Assembly: GCF_001909055.1 (NCBI RefSeq)
Contig: NZ_LVWI01000047.1
Location: 20,817 to 84,816, forward strand
Direction of reading: 5' to 3'
Length of the DNA: 64,000 nucleotides
DNA from: Paenibacillus helianthi
Lineage (GTDB): Bacteria; Bacillota; Bacilli; Paenibacillales; Paenibacillaceae
A program made the position numbers and the translations under genes. Positions 49,746 through 58,990 of this stretch are shown here, in pieces. Numbering within the stretch: the stretch's first letter is position 1; each line of letters starts with the position of its first letter. The notes under the pieces are model-generated. The model saw only the letters and a list, made by a program, of their open reading frames with translations, was not told the origin of the DNA and ran no database searches.

Positions 49746-51488
49746 ATGGCATCAGCCGATATCATTATCGTGGGCGGAGGGCTTGCCGGCCTGATGGCTA
49801 CCATCAAGGCGGCGGAATCCGGCGCGCATGTACATTTATTCTCCCTTGTTCCTGTCAAAAGATCGCACTCGGTCTGCGCGCAAGGCGGCATTAACGGTGC
49901 GGTGAATACCAAAGGCGAGGGTGACTCGCCCTGGGAGCATTTTGACGACACTGTATACGGCGGTGACTTTCTCGCCAACCAGCCTCCGGTCAAAGCCATG
50001 TGCGAAGCAGCACCGGGCATCATCCATCTGATGGACCGGATGGGCGTTATGTTCAACCGCACCCCGGAGGGGCTGCTTGACTTCCGCCGGTTCGGAGGCA
50101 CGAAGCGGCACCGGACAGCCTTTGCGGGTGCGACAACCGGCCAGCAGCTGCTGTATGCACTGGATGAGCAGGTCCGGCGCTGGGAGGCTGAAGGCATGGT
50201 CACCAAAAGCGAGAACTGGGAATTCCTCTCGGTGATCCTGGATGACGAGCGGGTATGCCGCGGCATCAGTGCCCAGAATCTGAAGACGATGGAGATTCAG
50301 ACCTTCCCGGCAGATGCGGTGATTCTGGCGAGCGGCGGTCCGGGAATTATTTTCGGCAAAACAACGAACTCGGTCATCAACACCGGAACGGCTGCCAGCG
50401 CTGTCTACCAGCAGGGTGTACATTACGCCAACGGCGAATTCATTCAGATCCATCCGACCGCAATTCCCGGCGATGACAAGCTGCGGCTGATGTCTGAGTC
50501 GGCGCGCGGCGAAGGCGGACGCATCTGGACCTACAAGGACGGCAAGCCGTGGTACTTCCTGGAGGAGAAATATCCTTCTTACGGGAATCTGGTGCCGCGC
50601 GACATTGCTACCCGGGAGATTTTTAACGTATGTGTGGATCAGGGGCTTGGCATTAACGGTGAGAACATGGTGTACCTGGATCTCTCCCACAAAGACCCGA
50701 AGGAGCTGGATGTGAAGCTGGGCGGCATTATCGAAATCTATGAGAAATTCATGGGCGATGATCCCCGCAAAATCCCAATGAAAATCTTCCCGGCTGTGCA
50801 TTACTCAATGGGCGGCATGTGGGTCGACTATAACCAAATGACCAATATTCCCGGGCTGTTTGCGGCAGGGGAATGCGAATACCAATATCACGGTGCGAAC
50901 CGGCTCGGCGCGAACTCACTTGTATCTGCGATCTACGGCGGCATGGTTTCGGGGCCGAAGGCTGTTGAATATATTAAAGGGCTCAAGAAATCGGTACAGG
51001 ACATTTCCTCTACCGTCTTTGACACCTTCCATAAGACGCAGACGGATAAATATGAGTCTCTGCTGGCGATGTCCGGCACAGAGAATGCCTATGTCATCCA
51101 CAAGGAGCTGGGCGAATGGATGACCGCCAATATGACGGTCGTACGCGAGAACAAGAAGCTTGAATCGACCATCAGCAAAATCAAAGAGCTGAAAGAGCGT
51201 TACCGCAGCATCAACATGAATGATACCTCTCGCTGGAATAACCAGGGCGTAGCCTTCACCCGCCAGCTATGGAACATGCTGGAGCTGTCCGAGGCCATGA
51301 CCCTCGGGGCCCTGCTGCGTAACGAGAGTCGCGGTGCGCACTATAAGCCGGAATTCCCGACACGTAATGATGAGGAGTTCCTGAAGACCACCAAAGCCAG
51401 TTGGACAGCAGAAGGTCCGCAAATCTCCTATGAAGCGGTGGACGTGTCACTGATCCCTCCACGGGTGCGTGATTACTCGAAGGATTGA
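49746..51488 (+). CDS. sdhA: succinate dehydrogenase flavoprotein subunit
   Basis: 580-aa catalytic subunit oxidising succinate to fumarate in the TCA cycle. FAD-binding VGGGLAGLMATIKAAE; the His that binds FAD covalently in KRSHSVCAQGGINGA; active-site His/Arg region (FGGTKRHRTAFAGATTGQ, ESARGEGG) and HYSMGGMWVD, GEC.YHGANRLGANSLVSA near the C-terminal half. AGGAGG before ATG 49746. Middle gene of sdhCAB, 91 bp after sdhC. Confidence 0.97.
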   Translation: MASADIIIVGGGLAGLMATIKAAESGAHVHLFSLVPVKRSHSVCAQGGINGAVNTKGEGDSPWEHFDDTVYGGDFLANQPPVKAMCEAAPGIIHLMDRMGVMFNRTPEGLLDFRRFGGTKRHRTAFAGATTGQQLLYALDEQVRRWEAEGMVTKSENWEFLSVILDDERVCRGISAQNLKTMEIQTFPADAVILASGGPGIIFGKTTNSVINTGTAASAVYQQGVHYANGEFIQIHPTAIPGDDKLRLMSESARGEGGRIWTYKDGKPWYFLEEKYPSYGNLVPRDIATREIFNVCVDQGLGINGENMVYLDLSHKDPKELDVKLGGIIEIYEKFMGDDPRKIPMKIFPAVHYSMGGMWVDYNQMTNIPGLFAAGECEYQYHGANRLGANSLVSAIYGGMVSGPKAVEYIKGLKKSVQDISSTVFDTFHKTQTDKYESLLAMSGTENAYVIHKELGEWMTANMTVVRENKKLESTISKIKELKERYRSINMNDTSRWNNQGVAFTRQLWNMLELSEAMTLGALLRNESRGAHYKPEFPTRNDEEFLKTTKASWTAEGPQISYEAVDVSLIPPRVRDYSKD

Positions 51489-51502
51489 CCTGCGGTGAAG
51501 TA

Positions 51503-51548
51503 TACGAAGCGATTTCATAGTTGCAATGCTCACAAAACTTTTAGGAGG
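51503..51548 (+). repeat. copy of the lysR-side repeat unit serving as sdhB leader
   Basis: TACGAAG, about 16 intervening bases, then a 23-base string (51526-51548) beginning ATGCTCACAAAAC and ending TTAGGAGG, identical to the minus-strand leader of the LysR gene (48380-48402). The last bases are the sdhB ribosome binding site. Confidence 0.85.
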
Positions 51549-51556
51549 TAACAGAT

Positions 51557-52321
51557 ATGGCGGAAACGGCTGCAGCTCCCAAAAACGTAAAGTTTATCAT
51601 TACCCGCCAGGACGAACCGGAAACGGCCCCGTATACGGAAGAGTTCGAGCTGGCGTACCGTCCGGGGATGAATGTAATCAGTGCTCTGATGGAAATTCAG
51701 CGCAACCCGGTCAATGCCGGAGGCGCCAGCACGGTTCCGGTCTGCTGGGAATCCAACTGTCTGGAAGAAGTATGCGGCGCCTGCTCGATGGTAATCAACG
51801 GCAAGCCGCGCCAGGCCTGTGCTGCGCTTATTGATAATCTGGAACAGCCCGTGCGTATCGAGCCGATGAAGACCTTCCCTGTGGTCCGTGACCTGGTGAT
51901 TGACCGCAGCCGGATGTTTAACGCGCTCAAACGGGTTAAGGCTTGGATTCCTATTGACGGCACCTACGATCTGGGTCCGGGCCCGCGTATGCCGGAGAAG
52001 AAGCGCCAGTGGGCCTATGAGCTGTCCAAGTGCATGACCTGCGGTGTCTGCCTGGAAGCCTGTCCGAATGTCAATGAGAAGACCAATTTCATCGGTCCGG
52101 CGGCCATTTCTCAGGTCCGTCTGTTCAACGCCCACCCTACGGGCGAGATGAACGCCGACGAGCGTCTGGATGCCCTGATGGAAGACGGAGGCATCGACGG
52201 CTGCGGTAACTCACAGAACTGCGTACGGGCCTGCCCGAAAGGCATCCCGCTGACGACTTCGATTGCCGAGATCAACAAGCAGACTACCAAGCATATGTTC
52301 AAACGCTGGCTGGGTGTGTAG
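51557..52321 (+). CDS. sdhB: succinate dehydrogenase iron-sulfur subunit
   Basis: 254-aa electron-transfer subunit between SdhA flavin and SdhC hemes. N-terminal 2Fe-2S site (CWESNCLEEVCGACSM and the later QAC), then 4Fe-4S and 3Fe-4S ligands in CMTCGVCLEACPN and CGNSQNCVRACPKGIP. AGGAGG lies at 51543-51548, supplied by the repeat-derived leader. Last gene of sdhCAB; terminator 50 bp downstream. Confidence 0.97.
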   Translation: MAETAAAPKNVKFIITRQDEPETAPYTEEFELAYRPGMNVISALMEIQRNPVNAGGASTVPVCWESNCLEEVCGACSMVINGKPRQACAALIDNLEQPVRIEPMKTFPVVRDLVIDRSRMFNALKRVKAWIPIDGTYDLGPGPRMPEKKRQWAYELSKCMTCGVCLEACPNVNEKTNFIGPAAISQVRLFNAHPTGEMNADERLDALMEDGGIDGCGNSQNCVRACPKGIPLTTSIAEINKQTTKHMFKRWLGV

Positions 52322-52368
52322 GATTAGACAGCCCACCTTATGTATATCAAAGCTGTAAAAAGCTAAAG

Positions 52369-52408
52369 ACACAGTACATCTCCGGGTTAGCGGAGATGTG
52401 CTGTGTTT
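52369..52408 (+). terminator. terminator of sdhCAB
   Basis: ACACAGTACATCTCCG pairs with CGGAGATGTGCTGTGT around GGTTAG, then TTTTG. Confidence 0.9.
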
Positions 52409-52597
52409 TGCTTTGGAAGTAATTAATTGTTTCTTTCCTGCCGCAAAACGGGTACATTTTTACACAGTCCTACAGGAATGATTCAGTTTACAAGGATCGG
52501 TATCAGGTCTTGGATTCCAATAAATATAGGTGGATATGTTATAATCTCACTAGTCGATGCAACACTCAGACAGTGGATAAACCAGGGAGGTATGACA

Positions 52598-53386
52598 GTG
52601 ATTTGTCGTGAACAGGACGGATATTTGGTAATGCTGAGGCAGCATGAGCACGGTCTGCTGGCCGGCAAATTTGCAGAATGGTTCAAGGAACAGCATGTTC
52701 CGGCGGAAGGACGCCGTGCAGAGGTGCTGCGGGCAGTCAGCAATCATGACCGGGGCTGGATCGATCTCGATGAGACCCCTTTCTGGAATGATGCGGAGGG
52801 TGCGCCGTATACCTTTATGGATTTTCCGCTTGTGCCGAAGCTAACCTTCTATAGACGGGGACTGGACGAGATTGAAGCGGACACTCCATACGGTGCATTA
52901 CTATGCAGCTCACATTATGAGCGGCTGATCGAGGTGTCAGGGGAGGACTGCCCGGAGCTTACCGCCTACCTGAAGCACGAGGAGGACCGCCGGGCACGCA
53001 TCCATCGTCTCCTGGAGAACAGCAAGCCGCTCGCAGAGGGCGAATTGTATTATGATGCCAGATTGCTGCAGTTCTGCGATGACCTCTCCCTTTATCTGGG
53101 TCTTAGTGAGCCGGGAACCCCGAAATCGGAGGAGCATCCCTGGTTCCGTGACGGATTCTCGGGAAGTGAGGACTTCAGCTTCACCTCCGGACGCCTGATT
53201 TCAGCGGAGTGGCAGGACAAGACTACGCTCCTGCTGGATCCTTTTCCATTCACAGAGAACGTCGAGGTGAGTTTCAAGCTGCGCCGGGTCTCCAAAAAGG
53301 ATGTGGAGCGCAAAGGAATCGCCCTTGCCTTCAGCGGCACCCCCGAAGAAGAATGCCGGATTACTGTGGCCAGCAAGCCGGAATAG
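52598..53386 (+). CDS. DUF3891 family protein
   Basis: 262 aa, soluble. ICREQDGYLVMLRQHEHGLLAGKF and SNHDRGWIDLDETPFW near the N-terminus, with HxxH-type and NHD His/Asp, and LCSSHYERLI later, are the DUF3891 pattern. The His/Asp spacing looks like an HD-type metal site but no activity is established. GTG 52598 is preferred because GGGAGG lies seven bases before it; ATG 52592 is too close to that site. Confidence 0.82.
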   Translation: MICREQDGYLVMLRQHEHGLLAGKFAEWFKEQHVPAEGRRAEVLRAVSNHDRGWIDLDETPFWNDAEGAPYTFMDFPLVPKLTFYRRGLDEIEADTPYGALLCSSHYERLIEVSGEDCPELTAYLKHEEDRRARIHRLLENSKPLAEGELYYDARLLQFCDDLSLYLGLSEPGTPKSEEHPWFRDGFSGSEDFSFTSGRLISAEWQDKTTLLLDPFPFTENVEVSFKLRRVSKKDVERKGIALAFSGTPEEECRITVASKPE

Positions 53387-53423
53387 GCCGCGTTGTTGAC
53401 ATGGAACCGGGAACAGGAGTGTT

Positions 53424-54167
53424 ATGCCCATGGCATGGTGGATGTGGACCCTCAATATAGCTGTAATTGTTATGATCTCATGGTGGTTTTACCGGATGAA
53501 GCTGAGCCGGATGGGAAAAGGAGTGCTCTTGATCCCGATTCTGATCTATACGCTGATCTCCGCCGAAGATCTTCTGAACTGGATTGATCTTCACACGATT
53601 TTGCCCGGGGACCAGGGAATGCGTGCACTGATCCTAATTGTTGCCCTGGCATCCATGTTGTTCTATGTGCTCTTTATTTTTCACGAAATCAAGGAATCCA
53701 ACAGCAAAGAGGTCAGGATGCAGGAGACGCTCGTGCGTATCAGTATTGCAGCATTCACCTGCATTATTTTTTTCACTGTCGTATATACATCCATATATAA
53801 GCTGTTTGGACATTCCTCCTTTGATGGAAATGGACTAGGCGAAGATTTGCTCAGCCAGCTGATTACCTTCCTCTATTTCAGTGTAGCCACTTTCACAACG
53901 GTCGGGTACGGAGATGTAGCCCCGGTGGACAATACCTCGCGCCTTGTGGTTGTCATGCAGATCAGCTTCAGCTTCATCACCGTGGCTTATGCGTTATCCA
54001 TGCTGGGGTTGTTCCGCAAGATTCTGGGCCCGGGTTCGGAAGAGGAGATCGAGGCAGAGATTGATGTGAATATTGAATCAGAGGTTGAAGAAAAGGTAGA
54101 GGAGGCTAAGGAGGAGATTCAGGAAGAAGAGGATGAGGAATCTTCCCGCTCCAAGCCCGCCCATTAA
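53424..54167 (+). CDS. two-pore-domain-like potassium channel family protein
   Basis: 247-aa membrane protein with an ion_trans_2 pore: two or three helices at the N-terminus, then a helix, the filter TTVGYGDVAPVD and a last helix. The C-terminal 50 residues are highly acidic, Glu-rich (EEEIEAEIDVNIESEVEEK) and probably form a coiled coil, without an RCK domain. AGGAG before ATG 53424; ATG 53430 is an alternative. K+ efflux or conductance is likely; regulation unknown. Confidence 0.87.
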   Translation: MPMAWWMWTLNIAVIVMISWWFYRMKLSRMGKGVLLIPILIYTLISAEDLLNWIDLHTILPGDQGMRALILIVALASMLFYVLFIFHEIKESNSKEVRMQETLVRISIAAFTCIIFFTVVYTSIYKLFGHSSFDGNGLGEDLLSQLITFLYFSVATFTTVGYGDVAPVDNTSRLVVVMQISFSFITVAYALSMLGLFRKILGPGSEEEIEAEIDVNIESEVEEKVEEAKEEIQEEEDEESSRSKPAH

Positions 54168-54211
54168 TCTTCTTCCCCGACAATTATCCTGCATGAAAGG
54201 AGAACCTCTCT

Positions 54212-55147
54212 ATGAATAAAAAACAGTCTGGGGCTTCTCCGGGCCTCATGGCAGCTACTACAGAAGACAGCACCCGGCACAGTGCTCCTCCCCTGCAAAC
54301 AGGCGGTGGCCGCAAAATCACCCGCCGCCAGTTCCTCGCAAGGGGAGCAGCTACCGTAATTGGGGCAGGTCTGGTCACCAGCGGCTACGCCTGGCAGGGG
54401 GAGCCTAACTGGCTGGACATCACCCGGCTGGAATTGTCCTTTAAGAATCTTCCGTCCGCTTTTGCCGGCACGCGGCTGGTTCATTTCAGTGATGTGCATT
54501 TGGGTTTTAACAAGGATGTACATGATCTGAAACGGCTCGCTGGACATATCAAGGAGGCCCAGCCGGACATTATCTGCTTCACTGGCGATATTGTGGACAG
54601 CTATGCCGAGGATCTGAAGGAGTCCGTACCGATTCTCGCAGAGATGAGTGCACCGCTTGGCAAATATGCAATCCTGGGCAATCATGATTATAAGAATACA
54701 GAGCTGCTTACCCGTCTGCTGAACGATGCCGGCTTCCGCGTGCTGCGGAATCAATCGTATCTGATACAGCAGGGGGGCGCGACTATAGCGGTTACAGGAA
54801 TTGACGACATGCTGCATGGCAAGCCTGATCCCCAGGCTGCCCTGAAGGGTGTTCCTGAGGATATGTTCACGCTGCTCATGATGCATGAGCCGGATTATGC
54901 AGATACGGCAGAAGCATATCCTTTCCATCTCCAATTGTCCGGTCACAGTCATGGCGGGCAGATCCGCCTGCCCTTTCTGGGTGCGGCATACACGCCATAC
55001 GGAGGCAACAAGTACATAAGCGGTTTGTATTATACGGAGAAGAAGCGAATGCCCGTGTATGTGAACAGGGGGGTTGGCGAAACCTATATGCCATTCCGGT
55101 TCATGTGCAGGCCTGAACTCACCATTTTCACCCTGCGGCGCGCGTAG
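54212..55147 (+). CDS. Tat-exported metallophosphoesterase (YkuE-like)
   Basis: 311 aa. The N-terminus has a twin-arginine signal (ITRRQFLARGAATVIGAG), after a Ser/Thr/Pro-rich lead of about 40 residues, suggesting export folded with metals. Calcineurin-like motifs: HFSDVHLG, TGDIVDS, GNHDY, MMHEPD and SGHSHGGQI. B. subtilis YkuE is a Tat-dependent wall-linked relative. GAAAGGAG before ATG 54212. Probable phosphoesterase at the cell surface; lipid A-type activity is not relevant in a Gram-positive. Confidence 0.9.
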   Translation: MNKKQSGASPGLMAATTEDSTRHSAPPLQTGGGRKITRRQFLARGAATVIGAGLVTSGYAWQGEPNWLDITRLELSFKNLPSAFAGTRLVHFSDVHLGFNKDVHDLKRLAGHIKEAQPDIICFTGDIVDSYAEDLKESVPILAEMSAPLGKYAILGNHDYKNTELLTRLLNDAGFRVLRNQSYLIQQGGATIAVTGIDDMLHGKPDPQAALKGVPEDMFTLLMMHEPDYADTAEAYPFHLQLSGHSHGGQIRLPFLGAAYTPYGGNKYISGLYYTEKKRMPVYVNRGVGETYMPFRFMCRPELTIFTLRRA

Positions 55148-55183
55148 TACAAACAAGGTCCCGGCATAGAAAAGGAGAAGCCC

Positions 55184-55726
55184 ATGAGCACTTTCGATAC
55201 GGTATTATCCATGGCACGGCAAGGTGAAAAAGTTGAACTAAAGACGATGCCATCTACCGATGCCGGGGTGCTGAGTGCGCTGCTGATGCATCCGGAAGTG
55301 AAGCCTCATATTCTGCTGCGCCATGGGGACAGTTCACCGCATACCTATCTGGAGAAGCTGGTGACCCGGATGTTGTATGCCTTTGACCCTTGCGCACTTC
55401 ATGCCGGGATTTATGTCAGAGGACGGCACGAACTGATTGGAACAGCCTCGCTGCAGAACTGGAACCGTTATGAGAACAAGGCTGTCCTTGGCTATATACT
55501 GAATCCGTTATGGTGGGGGCAGGGACTCGCCACTGAAGCGGTCGGGCTGCTGCTGGATTACGCCATCCAGGAGCTGGGAGTTCAGAAGATCGAGGGACGC
55601 TGCCGTGGCGACAACCTCAGGTCAGAGCGTGTCATGATCAAGAACGGGTTAACTCTGGAGCGAATCCTCCCTATGCCGGGCAGTTCAGGGGATGTAATGA
55701 AAGTATTCACATTGTTACACAAATGA
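55184..55726 (+). CDS. GNAT acetyltransferase
   Basis: 180-aa RimJ/L-like acetyltransferase. The first 25 residues look unrelated, then the GNAT core: AVLGYILNPLWWGQGLATEA as acetyl-CoA loop and RCRGDNLRSERVMIKNGL near the end. AAAAGGAG before ATG. 37 bp after the phosphoesterase gene, may be co-transcribed. Acceptor unknown. Confidence 0.85.
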   Translation: MSTFDTVLSMARQGEKVELKTMPSTDAGVLSALLMHPEVKPHILLRHGDSSPHTYLEKLVTRMLYAFDPCALHAGIYVRGRHELIGTASLQNWNRYENKAVLGYILNPLWWGQGLATEAVGLLLDYAIQELGVQKIEGRCRGDNLRSERVMIKNGLTLERILPMPGSSGDVMKVFTLLHK

Positions 55727-55805
55727 AATAATGCCGTTATGAAACTCTAACAGTGTCCGGTTAAACTAAGTACATGACCCCCTTTTGAAAATATAAATGC
55801 TGTTG

Positions 55806-55833
55806 GGACCCGATGATTCGGGTCCATTTTTTT
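55806..55833 (+). terminator. terminator
   Basis: GGACCCGA-TGAT-TCGGGTCC followed by ATTTTTTT. Confidence 0.88.
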
Positions 55834-55958
55834 GTGCTGATTCTCCTTGGCACCGTTATCGGGAATATAGAGCAGCTTGGCCAAGACTGGCGGCTTCCCG
55901 GGCAATTAGGATATGATGGTCTGTATACAGCAGCAATAGACCAGGAGGTTATCATCCT

Positions 55959-56705
55959 TTGAACGAAGTGATCCGAACATTAATGAACCACCGCTCCTTC
56001 CGGCAGTATCATGAGCAGCCCGTGGAGCCGGAGAAGCTAAAAACCATTATTGAAGCTGCCCAGGCAGCCCCGTCCTGGGTTCACGGTCAGCAGGTATCCA
56101 TCATTGCCGTGCGGAGCGAAGAGCGCCGCAAGCAGCTTGCGGTGCTGAGCGGGAATCAGAAGCATGTGGCGGAAGCACCGGTATTTTTAGTGTTTTGCAT
56201 GGATTTTTACCGGGCCAAAGTGGCAAGTGAGCTGGAAGGACAATCCTTTGAGGCCGCAAGGGACGTGGATGCTCTGCTAGTAGGCGCAACGGATGTGGGC
56301 ATTGCCTTATCCAATGCCATTGCTGCAGCGGAGTCGCTGGGGCTGGGCATCATCCCGATAGGCGGGGTTCGCCGCCATACAGCGGAGGTGATAGAGCTTC
56401 TGCAACTGCCGGAATATGTATTCCCGATTGTCGGGCTGTGTGTCGGCTACCCTGCCGGGGAGCTGCCGAAGAAGCCAAGGCTACCTATGGAAGCTGTTCT
56501 TCATGAGGAACGGTACAATCCGGAGGTGAAGGGCCTGATTGAAGAATACAATCTGACCCACCGCAAGTTCCTGAATTCCCAGGGGTTGACGGAGAGGGAT
56601 TGGAGCAGCACTATAGCCCACTTCTACACCCTCAATCCCCAGTATGGGGATGCACAGCATACGCTGAAGCAGCAGGGCTTCAACTGCGATAATCTGACCA
56701 AATAA
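55959..56705 (+). CDS. NADPH-dependent nitroreductase (NfrA-like)
   Basis: 248-aa flavin reductase of the nitroreductase family (NfsA/NfrA). LMNHRSFRQYHEQPVEPEKL at the start, AAPSWVHGQQ FMN site, AAAESLGLGIIPIGGVRR and VGLCVGYPAGELPKKPRLP match B. subtilis NfrA1. Reduces FMN, nitroaromatics or quinones with NAD(P)H. TTG start at 55959 behind AGGAGGT. Monocistronic between two terminators. Confidence 0.9.
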   Translation: MNEVIRTLMNHRSFRQYHEQPVEPEKLKTIIEAAQAAPSWVHGQQVSIIAVRSEERRKQLAVLSGNQKHVAEAPVFLVFCMDFYRAKVASELEGQSFEAARDVDALLVGATDVGIALSNAIAAAESLGLGIIPIGGVRRHTAEVIELLQLPEYVFPIVGLCVGYPAGELPKKPRLPMEAVLHEERYNPEVKGLIEEYNLTHRKFLNSQGLTERDWSSTIAHFYTLNPQYGDAQHTLKQQGFNCDNLTK

Positions 56706-56711
56706 CAAAAT

Positions 56712-56779
56712 GCACCACAGCCACTCACGATAGACGGCAGCAGTCGTCCATCATGTTCAGGGCTGGGTGCTTTTTTTTG
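56712..56779 (+). terminator. terminator after the nitroreductase gene
   Basis: GCACCACAGCC pairs with GGCTGGGTGC across a 38-base loop, followed by eight T. Confidence 0.8.
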
Positions 56780-56804
56780 TAGCTATAGTATACCTTATGC
56801 TGAA

Positions 56805-57617
56805 CTATTGGAGCGGCACGGATATTTTCTCCTTCTGTTTGAAGTATACCCAATGGTCGAACCCGATTTCCTTAAGCCTGGCCATCACAGCTTCATGCTG
56901 CTCAGCAACGCGTGAAGGCTTATGCGCATCGGAGCCAAAGGTGACTTCTACGCCGTAATGCAGCGCCCGCGACAGGATATCATCCGAGGGGTACCATCCG
57001 CCGCATAGCTTGGTGCTTCCAGAGGTGTTGATCTCAATAGCGATGCCGCATTCCCCGATCACGCGCAGGCATTCATCGATTTCAGCAGTTGCGGGGATAT
57101 CCGAGAACTGTGGAAAATTACCCTTCATGGCATCAATGTGACCGAGGATCTGGAACATTCCGCTGCGTGCAGAGGCGGTAATCAGCCGGTAGTACTCAGC
57201 CTTGCTGGCAATCTTCCCTTTCTGGTCCAGGCCTTTCCAGCGGCCTTTATTGAAAATGCTCACCCCGCCCACATTGTGAACCGAGCCGATGATGTAATCA
57301 AACGGATAAGCCGACAAGGTACGGCGGTACAGCTCTGCATGTTCTGGGAAGTAGTCCGATTCGATGCCTAACAGAACATCAATAGTGCCTGCATATTCTT
57401 TTTGCAGGGCCAGCACCTCTTCTACATATTGCGCAAGTTCGGATTTGGCCATGGCTATATGGGGAAAAGCCTGCTCTGACGGACTGCCGAAGTAAGGGGT
57501 ATGATCAGAAATGCCGATCACATCGAGCCCCGCGGCAATTCCGGCTTCAATATAATCCCTGATCGTTCCGTCAGCGTGGCCGCAGCGGAAATGATGGGTA
57601 TGCAGGTCGAATTTCAT
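56805..57617 (-). CDS. PHP-type histidinol phosphatase
   Basis: 270-aa metal-dependent phosphatase of the PHP family. Metal ligands visible: DLHTHHFRCGHAD, GISDHTPYF, LLGIESDYF, GSVHNVGG, LGHIDAMKG and FGSDAHKPS. Likely dephosphorylates histidinol phosphate to histidinol, as HisJ/HisK do, though no other his gene is near. AAGGAG precedes ATG 57617. Confidence 0.85.
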   Translation of the reverse strand: MKFDLHTHHFRCGHADGTIRDYIEAGIAAGLDVIGISDHTPYFGSPSEQAFPHIAMAKSELAQYVEEVLALQKEYAGTIDVLLGIESDYFPEHAELYRRTLSAYPFDYIIGSVHNVGGVSIFNKGRWKGLDQKGKIASKAEYYRLITASARSGMFQILGHIDAMKGNFPQFSDIPATAEIDECLRVIGECGIAIEINTSGSTKLCGGWYPSDDILSRALHYGVEVTFGSDAHKPSRVAEQHEAVMARLKEIGFDHWVYFKQKEKISVPLQ

Positions 57618-57745
57618 GGATAGAACATCTCCTTAGGCCAAATTAGCGGAAGTAAACTTCAGAAGTATAGTCTTCACTTCGCGGGGGGATTTTATCGGGT
57701 GTCCGGGGCACCTGCAAAGTTCGGAATACCTTCACATTGCGGGGC

Positions 57746-58648
57746 TCACTCTGACCCGATAAATTGAGCTTCCGGCATCCCCTTGAGGTCGCTTAGAAAC
57801 TGCCGCATGGCTGAGTTGACGTATTTCCCTGATTTTGTGATTACGCCTACAGGATGAGTGACCTCAAGCTCAATAATCGGCACGATCTTAAGGGTGCCAT
57901 TACGCACCTCAGCCGATACCGACTGCTTGGAAATTACCGCCGCGCCAAGATCCAGCTCCACCATCCGTTTGACTTCTTCACTGCTGGTCAGTTCCATAAT
58001 AACCTGCGGCTGGATGCCATGCTTGGCGAACACATCATCCGCGAATCTACGGCCGACTGTGTCTGGCGAGAGCAGGATGAGCGGGGTATTGCGAAGCGCT
58101 TCAATTCCGGCCGATTTGACCTGTGCGAGAGGATGACGGGGAGAAACTACTAATTCAAAGGTGTCATAGTAGAGTACAGAGGTTGTCATTCCCGGACTTC
58201 TGCCGATCAAGTAGCCGATACCGACATCGACCAGGCCGTTCTCCACATGCTGATAAATTTGTGACGAGGACATGGACGAAATGGAAGTTTTGATATGCGG
58301 GAACTGGTCCTGAAAATAAGAAAGGATTCGCGGCAGAATCTGAATGGCAATCGAGGTGGTCGTACCGAGTATAATATGCCCCTGGGGATTCTCATCCAAA
58401 TCTGCAAGGCGCTGCTTAAGCTCATCGACGATGCTTACAATCTGTTCCGCGTGTGACAGAAATACCTGTCCCCTGTCTGTCAGGGTTACCGGCTGGTTCC
58501 GGTCTACGAGCTGAGTTTTGAACTCTTCTTCAAGGCTTTTGATCTGCGCTGATACCGCCGGCTGGGTCAAATTAAGCAGTTCACCCGCCTTGCGGAAGCT
58601 CATGGTTTTGGAGATGGTAATCAGCGTCTCAAGCTGGCTGATATTCAT
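57746..58648 (-). CDS. LysR-family transcriptional regulator
   Basis: 300 aa: HTH with FRKAGELLNLTQPAVSAQIK (CysB/CysL-like), effector domain with HIILGTTTSIAIQILP and LVDVGIGYLIGR. AAAGGGGG before ATG. Target not evident: the neighbour upstream is cheX 342 bp away in divergent orientation, without an obvious T-N11-A site that I would rely on. Effector unknown. Confidence 0.88.
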   Translation of the reverse strand: MNISQLETLITISKTMSFRKAGELLNLTQPAVSAQIKSLEEEFKTQLVDRNQPVTLTDRGQVFLSHAEQIVSIVDELKQRLADLDENPQGHIILGTTTSIAIQILPRILSYFQDQFPHIKTSISSMSSSQIYQHVENGLVDVGIGYLIGRSPGMTTSVLYYDTFELVVSPRHPLAQVKSAGIEALRNTPLILLSPDTVGRRFADDVFAKHGIQPQVIMELTSSEEVKRMVELDLGAAVISKQSVSAEVRNGTLKIVPIIELEVTHPVGVITKSGKYVNSAMRQFLSDLKGMPEAQFIGSE

Positions 58649-58990
58649 GGACGTACCCCCTTTTGGCCTGATGACGGATGCCGCCTTTTGTTTATAGGAT
58701 AATAAAAAATGCTTTTCACAGGACCCGGGAGCCCTCTTATGGAGTAGGGTTATGAATATGGATGACGCTGCCTTTTCTATACCTATCTTACGCCGGATGT
58801 CGGCATTTGATTAAATTATAGGAGATAACCTCCGGCAGGGCAATGTTACCCGGAAAACTATCTTCATAATTCCTTCGACAAGACCATTAATTTTTGGTGA
58901 ATAATACCGATATATGAAGTATAATAAATCATTATTACTTAGGACTTTTGGTACATGACTAAAGCCTGGTAGAGGGGGGACAGCACTTTC
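58649..58990. other. intergenic region between lysR and cheX
   Basis: 342 bp without a gene; contains the sigma-D-like promoter at 58887-58913. Confidence 0.5.
58887..58913 (+). promoter_or_regulatory. sigma-D (flagellar/chemotaxis)-like promoter of cheX
   Basis: TTAA (58887-58890), 15-bp spacer, ACCGATAT (58906-58913); sigma-D consensus is TAAA-N15-GCCGATAT. It ends 77 bp before the cheX start. Confidence 0.5.

Noticed and set aside
49836..50801. Long antisense frame opposite sdhA
   Set aside because: Mirror of a strongly conserved gene, no coding signals of its own.
54164..55156. Long antisense frame opposite the metallophosphoesterase
   Set aside because: Mirror frame; the plus-strand gene has all family motifs and a ribosome binding site.
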